This document shows positions 17,701 to 25,760 of a DNA stretch of 35,240 nt, one piece after another. The notes beneath the pieces are model-generated. The model was not told the DNA's origin. It ran no database searches and worked only from the letters and a program-made list of their open reading frames with translations. Origin of the DNA: an uncultured Pirellulaceae bacterium (GTDB lineage: Bacteria; Planctomycetota; Planctomycetia; Pirellulales; Pirellulaceae); NCBI GenBank assembly GCA_905480545.1, contig CAJQQR010000296.1, forward strand, positions 1 through 35,240, written 5' to 3'. The stretch's first letter is position 1; every line of letters begins with the position of its first letter. The position numbers were made by a program, and so were the translations under genes.

Positions 17701-18185
17701 ACAACTTAGTTTCCAACTTCAACAGTTTCACATTTTTCGCCGAATTTACTTTGGCGCACATCACCGCGGGATTTAACGTAACGAGCCTCGTTTTGCTTCT
17801 TGCTGCTGTGATTGCAATTAAGCAAAAAAAGGAGAACTTGCACAAGAATCTAATTTTCGCTGCATTTGCTGCTTCAGCCGCGTTCTTAGTGTTTTATCTT
17901 ACGAGGATGGCTTTAGAGGGGGACAAGAAATTCCCAGTGGCCAACTACCCCACGGTCGCTTATTTTTATTACCCTTTACTCATTTCACATATCCTGCTTG
18001 CCGTCACCGTACCTGTGCTGGCCATCATTTCGATTTATCATGGACTGAAAGACAACCGGGAGAAACATCGCCGCATTGTAAAATTCACTTTTCCAATTTG
18101 GCTATACGTCTCAGTCACCGGCGTAATTGTCTATCTCATGCTGTACTGGATTTTTGTTGCCCCAGCTCAAGAGGTCGTAACATGA
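17697..18185 (+). CDS. DUF420 membrane protein, oxidase assembly factor (CtaM-like)
   Basis: A 162-residue membrane protein with four or five helices (about 17-41, 48-69, 92-118 and 133-156). It contains the DUF420 pattern of conserved histidines in helices: LAHITAGFN near the start, LISHILLAV in the middle and the HRRIVKFTFPIWLYVSVTGVI region near the end. A DUF420 protein, CtaM, is needed for cytochrome aa3 maturation in Firmicutes, and such genes often lie beside cox clusters, as here. The ATG at 17697 overlaps the SCO stop, and its own stop overlaps the next gene, so it is probably made together with both. Confidence 0.88.
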   Translation: MNNLVSNFNSFTFFAEFTLAHITAGFNVTSLVLLLAAVIAIKQKKENLHKNLIFAAFAASAAFLVFYLTRMALEGDKKFPVANYPTVAYFYYPLLISHILLAVTVPVLAIISIYHGLKDNREKHRRIVKFTFPIWLYVSVTGVIVYLMLYWIFVAPAQEVVT

Positions 18186-18454
18186 AAAGCCTAAATAAAT
18201 TGATTTTGGTCGCCCTCGCTCTCTTGTGCTTCAATGAAACGGTGGCCGCATGCCCAACGTGTAAACAAGCAATTGCATCGGATTCCAGCAACATTGATCA
18301 GGGCTTTGCTCTTAGCATCATGTTCATGATTACGATGCCGTTTCTTATTGCTTGTGGATGGACCTATTTTATCGTCAAATCAGTTTTGCAGCGCAACCGC
18401 AGTGCACCGACATCACCACTGCAAATGCCAAATCAACGAAGGCTGAAAAGCTGA
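18182..18454 (+). CDS. Small exported membrane protein with CPTC motif
   Basis: A 90-residue protein. A signal peptide (residues 1-23, ending NETVAA) is followed at once by CPTCKQAI, so a cysteine pair sits near the start of the mature protein. One membrane helix (about 43-65) and a basic cytoplasmic tail follow. I recognise no named family. The ATG at 18182 overlaps the DUF420 stop by 4 bp (ATGA), making it the coupled last gene of the cox block. The CPxC pair on the periplasmic side, next to SCO and DUF420 genes, suggests a role in copper handling or thiol reduction during oxidase assembly; this is inference. Confidence 0.72.
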   Translation: MKSLNKLILVALALLCFNETVAACPTCKQAIASDSSNIDQGFALSIMFMITMPFLIACGWTYFIVKSVLQRNRSAPTSPLQMPNQRRLKS

Positions 18455-18510
18455 TCACAAACCCAAACGCCTTTCCATCTCCGGCGGTTGGCACATCACC
18501 GTTGAGGAGA

Positions 18511-20592
18511 ATGCAGTTGAATACGACCATTCAAGCGGCTCATTTCTTTTTGGGGATGGTCTTCATGCTGGCTATCTGTCGAGGAGTTGTTGCCGAAGAT
18601 GAAGCAGACGTAATTGTCTATGGAGCAACTCCATCCGGATTTTGTGCTGCGATTTCAGCGGCGCGCGAAGGTGCGTCTGTGATACTGCTAGAACCCACCG
18701 ACCATATTGGCGGTTTGAGCACAGGTGGACTCAGTCATTGCGATTCCAACCAGATGGACAGAGAAACAGTGATGGGATTGTTCGACGAATGGCATTTGCG
18801 GGTCGTCAAGGACTATACCGACCGACGATTAAAACCGCCCTACAATCCGGCAGTCAAGGACCAATCGATATGGACTTTTGAACCCCATGTTGCCATGCGA
18901 GTGACAAAGCAAATGCTCGATGAGGCAGGTGTCAAAGTGTTGACCAAACGCCAGCTGAAAGCGGTTGAAAAGAATGGCGCAACAATCACGTCGCTGGTCA
19001 CGACAAACGGGATTTTCAATGCCAAAATTTATGTCGATGGCACTTATGAGGGCGACTTGATGGCATCGGCTGGGGTTGATTGGACGATCGGACGTGAGGG
19101 ACACGCTCAATATGGCGAGTCCATGGCGGGTAAACAGTATCCTAAGAAGAACATCAACATCGACGGCTTTGACGACAATGGCAAATTGCTACCTCTGGTG
19201 ACCACCAACGATGCAGGGGACGCTACGGCCGGCGATAAGAACGTGATGACCTACAGCTTTCGATTGTGCTTGACCGAAAATCCTGACAACAAGGTCCCGA
19301 TGCCCAAACCGACAAGTTACGATCCTGCACGATTCGAAGTTGTTCGTCGAGCGATCAAGGCTGGTGCGCGAGTCGGTTTTGATCTCTATCCGTTGCCGGG
19401 CAATAAACTCGACGGCAATAATTCGATTGGAGGACAGTTTTCCCTTGGCCTAGTTGGCGGAGGGAACGATTGGCATTTGGCTGATGAAGCAGGGCGGAAA
19501 ACGATCTGGGAAGCCCACAAGCAGTACACGCTTGAGTTCATTCACTTTCTTTCAACCGACCCGTCCGTCCCCAAAGCCATGCGTGAAAAGTATGGTAAGC
19601 TCGGCTTATGCAAGGACGAATTTGCCAGCTACGATCATTTCTCACCGGCGCTTTATGTTCGCGAATCGCGGCGGATGCGCGGCATGTATGTGATCAAACA
19701 AAAAGATATCCTTGATTCGCCAAAGAAGAATGATCCGATCGCCATTTCGTCTTTCCCGATCGATTCGCACGATTGTCAGCGAATCGCGTTGAAAGACGGT
19801 GGTGTCATCAACGAAGGAACGATCTTTCCGGTCAGACGAAGCAACCCCAAACAGGGCTACGCGTACCACGTCCCTTATCGATCAATCCTTCCAAAACCGA
19901 AGCAATGTGAAAACTTGCTGGTCCCCACGGCACTTTCGTGCACGCATGTCGGTATTTCATCGCTGCGAATCGAAGGAACCTGGATGATCATTGGCCAAAG
20001 TGCTGGGATCGCTGCCGCACTTGCAGCCAAACGGGAATCTACCGTCCAAGATCTGCCATACCCTAAGCTTCGCGAGCGACTTTTGGCCCAGAGGCAGGTG
20101 CTCGAATTGCCGGCCGTATCAGACTTGCCTTTATCGACGGAATCCATCGACCCAAAACGCCTGTCTGGAATCGTGCTGGATGATGAAAAGGCCAAACTCT
20201 CGGGTAATTGGTCGCGCTCGCAGAACTTCAAGCCGTACATTGGACGCGGCTACATCTTCAGTGGAAAGCCGGGCGCCACCGCTAAAGGCGATCGTGTTGC
20301 CTCGGCAACCTTTCGATTTATCGTACCAAAGCCGGGTGCCTATCAGCTGTTGATGGCCTATTCAGCTCACATGACTCGCGGGAAAAAGGTCCCAATCACG
20401 GTGGTCAGTGGCTCGAACGAAAAGAAATTTATTGTTGATCAGACCAAGACCTTTCCTACGGGGCAGCGATTCCAACTCATCGGCGAAATTCATTTAAAGG
20501 GTGACGTTGAAACGCTCATTACGATCAGTAATAAAAACACCGACGGCTTCGTTATCATCGACGCTTTCCAGTTATTACCCAAAACGCCTTGA
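18511..20592 (+). CDS. Secreted FAD-dependent oxidoreductase with golvesin-like C-terminal domain
   Basis: A 693-residue exported protein. Residues 1-28 are a signal peptide. The FAD-binding fold follows immediately (DVIVYGATPSGFCAAISAA, about 33-51, and HIGGLSTGGLSHCD at about 67-80), which matches the FAD_oxidored family (PF12831) found in many planctomycetes, often annotated as xanthan lyase-like. The last 140 residues or so (from about 550) form a beta-rich domain like that at the C-terminus of golvesin and xanthan lyase, probably carbohydrate-binding. Substrate is unknown. The ATG at 18511 has GAGGAGA directly upstream at an unusually short distance; a Met 17 codons later is another choice. 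The gene starts 56 bp after the cox block, and a unit with it cannot be excluded, although function points to carbohydrate use with the sulfatase facing it. Confidence 0.82.
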   Translation: MQLNTTIQAAHFFLGMVFMLAICRGVVAEDEADVIVYGATPSGFCAAISAAREGASVILLEPTDHIGGLSTGGLSHCDSNQMDRETVMGLFDEWHLRVVKDYTDRRLKPPYNPAVKDQSIWTFEPHVAMRVTKQMLDEAGVKVLTKRQLKAVEKNGATITSLVTTNGIFNAKIYVDGTYEGDLMASAGVDWTIGREGHAQYGESMAGKQYPKKNINIDGFDDNGKLLPLVTTNDAGDATAGDKNVMTYSFRLCLTENPDNKVPMPKPTSYDPARFEVVRRAIKAGARVGFDLYPLPGNKLDGNNSIGGQFSLGLVGGGNDWHLADEAGRKTIWEAHKQYTLEFIHFLSTDPSVPKAMREKYGKLGLCKDEFASYDHFSPALYVRESRRMRGMYVIKQKDILDSPKKNDPIAISSFPIDSHDCQRIALKDGGVINEGTIFPVRRSNPKQGYAYHVPYRSILPKPKQCENLLVPTALSCTHVGISSLRIEGTWMIIGQSAGIAAALAAKRESTVQDLPYPKLRERLLAQRQVLELPAVSDLPLSTESIDPKRLSGIVLDDEKAKLSGNWSRSQNFKPYIGRGYIFSGKPGATAKGDRVASATFRFIVPKPGAYQLLMAYSAHMTRGKKVPITVVSGSNEKKFIVDQTKTFPTGQRFQLIGEIHLKGDVETLITISNKNTDGFVIIDAFQLLPKTP

Positions 20593-21231
20593 GTAAACCA
20601 AAAACGTGATTTCTACCGGTCTGAATTACAGATTCCACGATTATTGATCCTGCAAGGAATCTGGTTCAAGAAGCATCCCATCGTTTTGTAACACTTCTGG
20701 ACAGGATTTCTGGGCAGAATTCTTGCTATGCCTGTCGTTCACCGCCAGTTGCCAAAGAAACTTGGGTCAATGACAAGCCGTTAATGATGATAGCGAGCAG
20801 CAGACCGTCGATTCTGCGAAGCGTTTTAGTCGGCAAATGGAAAATGCACGCTGAGGCAACCAAAATGGGACGAAATGATCAAAAAAATCGACCTCCAACA
20901 ACCAAAGCAATGGAGGGTTACAGGCCTTCGATATAGCTGCGGTTCAACCCCGACAAAACATAACGCTTCCGAAAAACGAAAGAAGTAGCGACGGTTGTTA
21001 GGCAGTAAAATCAAAAATGCAACACTGGGTCACGATTCAGGATCTTATGTTGGAACGAAAAGCGCAAATCAAAATCACTTTTTTTAAAAAACGAACAGTT
21101 TCTCTTCCAATTGAAGGGTATGGATTAGAAAGACAGATTGTTTTTTCTCGATTCCCCAATTCTCGATTCCGTTAGTTCTCCAAATCTCCGCAGGTCGTAG
21201 CCTTTTCTAAATCAAATTGGGTTCATCCCAA
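20593..21231. other. Gene-free stretch between convergent genes, with a start-less open frame
   Basis: No recognisable gene. A plus-strand frame stays open for about 103 codons (20625-20936), but its first ATG is at 20784 with no ribosome binding site, and I recognise no family. A 62-codon minus frame (20826-21014) and a 52-codon plus frame (21017-21175) are also unsupported. A short AT-rich palindrome-like run (TTTTTTTAAAAAA) lies near 21080. The stretch could be a decayed gene or a dispersed repeat. Confidence 0.4.
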
Positions 21232-21232
21232 T
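21216..21232 (-). terminator. Weak hairpin at the end of the sulfatase gene
   Basis: ATTGGG, a five-base loop and CCCAAT form a perfect 6-bp stem. It overlaps the first base of the sulfatase stop codon (21232-21234). On the minus strand it is followed by TTGATTT, a poor U tract. It may serve as a terminator for the minus-strand run of genes. Confidence 0.35.
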
Positions 21233-22668
21233 CAACGCTTCTTCGGCTTAGCATTTCTCTTTTTGGGGAATTGCCACCGAGGCATCGGCGTGTATTCGGA
21301 ATCCATTTCTGCAACCATCTGTTGAACAACTTCCGGATATTTCGCAGCAAGGTTCGCTGTCTCCCCGATGTCGGTTGAAAGATCATAAAGCCGTACAGCG
21401 GAGTGGATCGGTTGCTGAACAGCTTTCCAATTCCCTTTTCGCAATGCTCGCGCTCCTTTTCCTTCAAAGAAGACCCAAAACAGATTTTTGTGCTGTTGTT
21501 GATCACTTTTACCTGTCAGTTCAGGTAAGAAGGAGATACCATCAACATCGCTGGGAACACTCTTGGATGCACCGGCAATTTCTGCGAAGGTTGGCATAAT
21601 ATCCCAAAACGCACCGATGTGCTTTGACTTACTTGCTGCCTTTATTTTTCCAGGCCAATTGACGATCATCGGGACTCGAATGCCGCCATCGGTTAACGCT
21701 CGCTTGATTCCATTTAACGGACCGTTTGAATTTTGAAAATCAGGATTGTTACCACCCTCACGATGCGGTCCATTGTCAGATGTAAAGAAAACGATCGTAT
21801 TGTCTCGAATCCCAAAATCATCCAGCATTTTCATCAAGCGTCCGACGTCGGTATCCATTTTCGTAATCATTGCCGCGTGCCCTTTTTGCGGTTCGGGCCA
21901 ATCTTTGGTCGCATAAATACCATAATCAGGAATTTCCATTCCCTTGTTTTTGGCTTGATTGTTAGCGTGCGGGATCGTCAGCGGAAGATAAAGAAAAAAT
22001 GGCTTCTTGCGATTCGTGTCCACAAACTTCAATGCCCGGTCCATGATTAGATCGTGGCTGTATTCTACTTTTTCCTTTGCAACACCTTGGCCGTATTGTC
22101 CCTCGCTCTCAGCGACATTTTTCAACGGTATCCGTTTGTCATTATCAATTAGGAATGTCGGATAATAGTTGTGCGCATGAGTTTGATCGAGATAGCCAAA
22201 GAAGTCATCAAAGCCCTGCTTCGCAGGCAGACCAGTTGAACCCACATTTCCGAGTCCCCATTTCCCGAACATACCGGTCGAGTATCCGGCGTTTTTCAAG
22301 ACCTCGGAAACGGTGACATCCTGTGGTCGCAAGCTCTCTTTTCCGTTCCCACGTATGAAGCAATGCCCCGTGTGATACCCGGTCATCAGTACACAACGGC
22401 TCGGAGCACAAACGGTTGATCCGGCATAGAAATCAGAAAACTGCATTCCTGTTTTACTGAGCTGATCAATATTGGGGGTAGCAATCCGTTTCTGTCCATA
22501 ACAACCGAGGTCACCGTAGCCTAAATCATCCGCCATGATGAAGATAATATTCGGCTGTCCAGAAACCGAGTTTTCCGCAAATGTTACTTCCGAAAAAACA
22601 GTGAGGGCCAATCCAGTGACCAGAATAGCAAGCAATCTTCGTTCAACAATTTTAAATCTCTGAATCAT
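21232..22668 (-). CDS. Secreted arylsulfatase family protein
   Basis: Hydrolyses sulfate esters, probably on polysaccharides, outside the cytoplasm. It is 478 residues from the ATG at 22668. Residues 1-31 form a signal peptide. The metal-binding start reads IIFIMADDLGYGDLG (D47, D48). The active-site motif is CAPSR at 87-91, whose Cys is converted to formylglycine, followed by the second signature GYHTGHCFIRGNGK. Later conserved parts include FFTSDNGPHREGG. Two in-frame ATGs further upstream (22692 and 22704) would lengthen the signal peptide N-terminus; none of the three has a clear ribosome binding site. A 99-bp gap separates it from the PPC gene upstream. Confidence 0.92.
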   Translation of the reverse strand: MIQRFKIVERRLLAILVTGLALTVFSEVTFAENSVSGQPNIIFIMADDLGYGDLGCYGQKRIATPNIDQLSKTGMQFSDFYAGSTVCAPSRCVLMTGYHTGHCFIRGNGKESLRPQDVTVSEVLKNAGYSTGMFGKWGLGNVGSTGLPAKQGFDDFFGYLDQTHAHNYYPTFLIDNDKRIPLKNVAESEGQYGQGVAKEKVEYSHDLIMDRALKFVDTNRKKPFFLYLPLTIPHANNQAKNKGMEIPDYGIYATKDWPEPQKGHAAMITKMDTDVGRLMKMLDDFGIRDNTIVFFTSDNGPHREGGNNPDFQNSNGPLNGIKRALTDGGIRVPMIVNWPGKIKAASKSKHIGAFWDIMPTFAEIAGASKSVPSDVDGISFLPELTGKSDQQQHKNLFWVFFEGKGARALRKGNWKAVQQPIHSAVRLYDLSTDIGETANLAAKYPEVVQQMVAEMDSEYTPMPRWQFPKKRNAKPKKR

Positions 22669-22767
22669 TGTTTTTCCAATCTTCGTACTCATTTTTGGAA
22701 TCAAAATGCAATCCGCTAGATTTACCTGTCAATCGAACCACGTTCGAGTCAAACCTCAACTATAGAT

Positions 22768-24390
22768 TTATTCTTTCGCAGTCAGAAACAAGTCTCTGGA
22801 TTTACCTTTTGGCAAAGCAAATGTCGCAATTCGTTGCAACCGAATAGAACCATCATTGGATTTCGCGACGCCACGGATTTCAATTCTCCCTTGAAATGCC
22901 TTTTTTGTTTTCAATGCAAACTTCAACTTGACCTTTTTCGCAGAGTCACCTTTGGGTTTCGAGATGACCGATTCGCATAGAATGTTGCTTGGCAGATCGA
23001 ATGCTGTAACACTAATTTCCTTGTCGAAACCATCGAGACGATTTACCGCAACCTCGAATTCGACGGGTTGTTTTTCGGTAACCACTAGGCTCGATTTTGC
23101 GACCGACAACTCAAAATCCGGCACCACCGCGTTGATCTGCAAGCGATAATAAAATCGCTTGCCGCCGGCATCTCCTACATCCTTCACACGCACGAAGTAA
23201 CTTCCGCTTGATGGGATCGCGAAATCAAGCACCGGATCGGGTTCCGTTTTTGACCGATCGTCTTTCTCAGCAAGCTTTTTTCCATTTGCATCAAACACGG
23301 TGATTACCGGGTCCAATTCATAACCGTATTGTCTCGATTCAATCTCCAATCGGAGCTTTTTACCTTTGGTGGCCTCAAATTGAAAGAGATCGAACTCCCC
23401 GGGTTTTGTTATCGATTCCGTAACATTTAAAACCATTTCGGAAGGTAGAGTTCGGAATCGATTTGTGGTTTCAAACCAGCCAGCGGCTTGCGGAGAGTAT
23501 GCAATTGTCTTACGGAGGGGCCTTGATTCTGAATTCACTGTTTGCAATTTTTGCGAAATTGAGACGGCTAGAATGCCGGGCTCCAAGTTCCATCCGACCA
23601 ATCGTGCATTCTCCTGAATTGAATGACTTGGAAAGGGAATTGAGGTGTCAACAAATGGTCCTGTGGTCAAACGCAAAACATAACGGTAATCCGCTGCTCC
23701 GGCGAACCGCACCGTACTGTTTGGCGCTGCTGGAAATGCAAATGCTCGAACCAAATAGTTTCCATCACGCGGAATCTTCACCACCAATTGCGGATCAACA
23801 CCTTTGGAATCATCGTTTTGATTCAACACGAAACCGCGTGAATCACTAATCTGAATCACACCGTCCATAGATGTACCCAAAACCGGGTTCGCGATCATCG
23901 ATGCGACGAGTGTGTCGCCTTTTTTTAGGATCACGGAGTAACAATCAACATCACCACTTTTGGCAAGTACACCGGTTACCGCCGCCGGCAACTTAATCGA
24001 CTGAGTTTGATTCAATCTATCGTTCGGCTCCGCCTCTTCAACGACATTCATCCGATCGAGAATAATCGCACGAGGTTCCGATACACCAGAGGGATCGAGC
24101 AAACGAACCCAATAAATACCGGGCACCGCTTCAGCCGAGACATCGACTCCGAGAATTCCTTTTTCGCCTACTGTTATGTTTAAACCGGGACGATCGACAA
24201 TAACTTTGACAGGCCAGTTTGCAAACGTACCCAAAACTTTGACCGTCGATTTTTTTCCAATCTCTACGCAGGCTGGAAAAAAACTTTCCAATTTCGGCTG
24301 ACCGAAAACGCGATTCAAAGACCACGTATCCGAAAAACAAAACAACAGTATCAGAATAATCCCAAGCTTAAAGTTGTGCATGCCAATCAT
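22768..24390 (-). CDS. Secreted PPC-domain protein
   Basis: A 540-residue exported protein without an enzymatic motif that I can see. Residues 1-30 form a signal peptide, then an IPT/TIG-like beta region (about 35-115). At least two bacterial pre-peptidase C-terminal (PPC) domains follow: the first is marked by EEAEPNDRLNQTQ and SGDVDCYSV, and the second by the ITKPGEFDLFQFEATKGKKL region. A third beta domain closes the protein. Such proteins regularly follow DUF1501 genes in planctomycetes. The ATG overlaps the stop of the DUF1501 gene (TAATG), so the two are coupled; a Met three codons later is an alternative start. Role unknown, probably binding at the cell surface. Confidence 0.82.
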   Translation of the reverse strand: MIGMHNFKLGIILILLFCFSDTWSLNRVFGQPKLESFFPACVEIGKKSTVKVLGTFANWPVKVIVDRPGLNITVGEKGILGVDVSAEAVPGIYWVRLLDPSGVSEPRAIILDRMNVVEEAEPNDRLNQTQSIKLPAAVTGVLAKSGDVDCYSVILKKGDTLVASMIANPVLGTSMDGVIQISDSRGFVLNQNDDSKGVDPQLVVKIPRDGNYLVRAFAFPAAPNSTVRFAGAADYRYVLRLTTGPFVDTSIPFPSHSIQENARLVGWNLEPGILAVSISQKLQTVNSESRPLRKTIAYSPQAAGWFETTNRFRTLPSEMVLNVTESITKPGEFDLFQFEATKGKKLRLEIESRQYGYELDPVITVFDANGKKLAEKDDRSKTEPDPVLDFAIPSSGSYFVRVKDVGDAGGKRFYYRLQINAVVPDFELSVAKSSLVVTEKQPVEFEVAVNRLDGFDKEISVTAFDLPSNILCESVISKPKGDSAKKVKLKFALKTKKAFQGRIEIRGVAKSNDGSIRLQRIATFALPKGKSRDLFLTAKE

Positions 24391-25718
24391 TACGCCATTA
24401 GCTCTTTGATTGGATTGGCATCGCTGACAAGATGGATCGGACGACCGTCTGGAGAACGAAGGAGTTTGCCCGGATCAATTCCCAATTTTTTGTAGATCGT
24501 CGATACGAAATTCTCGGGCGATAATACATTTTCAACCGCGGAATAGCCTTGTTTATCGGTCGCTCCAATGACTTGACCGCCACTTGTTCCGCCACCAGCA
24601 AACACAACGCTCATTGCATTGGACCAATGATCACGACCGCCGCGAGCGTTAATCGTTGGCGTACGCCCAAATTCACCTAAGACAACAACCATCGTTCGCT
24701 CGAGCATTCCGTTAACTTCCAGATCATTGATCAGGGCAGCAATCGATGACTCGAACGATGGTAGACGCTTATCCAAAGCATCGAAAATCCCAACATGATG
24801 GTCCCATCCACCTTCATACAAGGTAACGAACGGCACACCAGCTTGCACCAATCGCCGAGCCAGCAATGCTCGCTGACCAAACGGATTTCGTCCAAACGCT
24901 GTTCGTGTCGCGCCATCTTCTTTTCCGATATCGAAGGCAGCTTGAGCCTCCTTGCTGGAAATCAATTCGAAACCTTGATCATAAAATTCATCAAAAGCCA
25001 TTGCCGGATCACCCGCGACTTCATCATTCATCCGCAGCATTTTATCGATCGATGACCGAATATCTTTTCGGACCGAGAAATCACCTCCGTCCAAGCCACT
25101 GGGAAGCGCGACGTCTCGCACGCGAAAGCTCTTACGGTTCGGATCATCAGAAACGACGAATGGAGCGTACTTGGCGCCCAGGAAGTTCGGTCCGCCAGAA
25201 CGCGACATTCGCGGCATCGAAAAATAGGGTGGCAATCCGTTGGGAGCCCCTAATTCTTTGGCGACAACTGAGCCCAAGCTCGGATGGAAACTGACAAACG
25301 CACCGCATCCGACCGGAATTCGCGGCGGCGCACCGGTCATCATGTAATGGTTGCCAGCACCATGATTGCCCTGGTTATGCCTTATCGACCGAACGACGGC
25401 AAGTTTGTCCGCAATCGCAGCCATCTTTTTCATATGCTTGGAATAGTGAACGCCACTGACCTTTGTTTGAATCGCCTCGAATTGACCGCGGATTTCAACC
25501 GGAGCCAAAGGCTTGGGGTCGAAAGTCTCGTAGTGTGTCGGACCGCCATCCAGCCAAATCAAAATGCACGCATCGGCCTCGCGATTCTTTGCCCGCTGTT
25601 CATTAGCAATAGCCCGGGCTTCTAACGATCCAAGAAAACCGCCCGCAACCAAGCCGCCCAAACCAAGTTTCAAGCAATCTCGCCGCGTTGTTCCGTCACA
25701 ATTTTTCAAAATAGCCAT
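24390..25718 (-). CDS. DUF1501 family Tat-exported protein
   Basis: A 442-residue protein of the DUF1501 family, distantly related to alkaline phosphatase/sulfatase-fold proteins and abundant in planctomycetes. The N-terminus has a twin-arginine signal TTRRDCLKLGLGGLVAGGF, implying folding in the cytoplasm before export. Typical segments are present: ILIWLDGGPTHYETFDPKP near residue 53, HNQGNHGAGNHYMMTG and VLGEFGRTP with a following GRDHW. The start is supported by AGGAG (25724-25728) five bases upstream. It lies 42 bp after the DUF1549/DUF1553 gene and overlaps the PPC gene, a common planctomycete gene order. Its biochemical function is not known. Confidence 0.93.
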   Translation of the reverse strand: MAILKNCDGTTRRDCLKLGLGGLVAGGFLGSLEARAIANEQRAKNREADACILIWLDGGPTHYETFDPKPLAPVEIRGQFEAIQTKVSGVHYSKHMKKMAAIADKLAVVRSIRHNQGNHGAGNHYMMTGAPPRIPVGCGAFVSFHPSLGSVVAKELGAPNGLPPYFSMPRMSRSGGPNFLGAKYAPFVVSDDPNRKSFRVRDVALPSGLDGGDFSVRKDIRSSIDKMLRMNDEVAGDPAMAFDEFYDQGFELISSKEAQAAFDIGKEDGATRTAFGRNPFGQRALLARRLVQAGVPFVTLYEGGWDHHVGIFDALDKRLPSFESSIAALINDLEVNGMLERTMVVVLGEFGRTPTINARGGRDHWSNAMSVVFAGGGTSGGQVIGATDKQGYSAVENVLSPENFVSTIYKKLGIDPGKLLRSPDGRPIHLVSDANPIKELMA

Positions 25719-25760
25719 CGTGGCTCCTGTAGATTTTCAAAATTCATTGAACGTTTCGAA

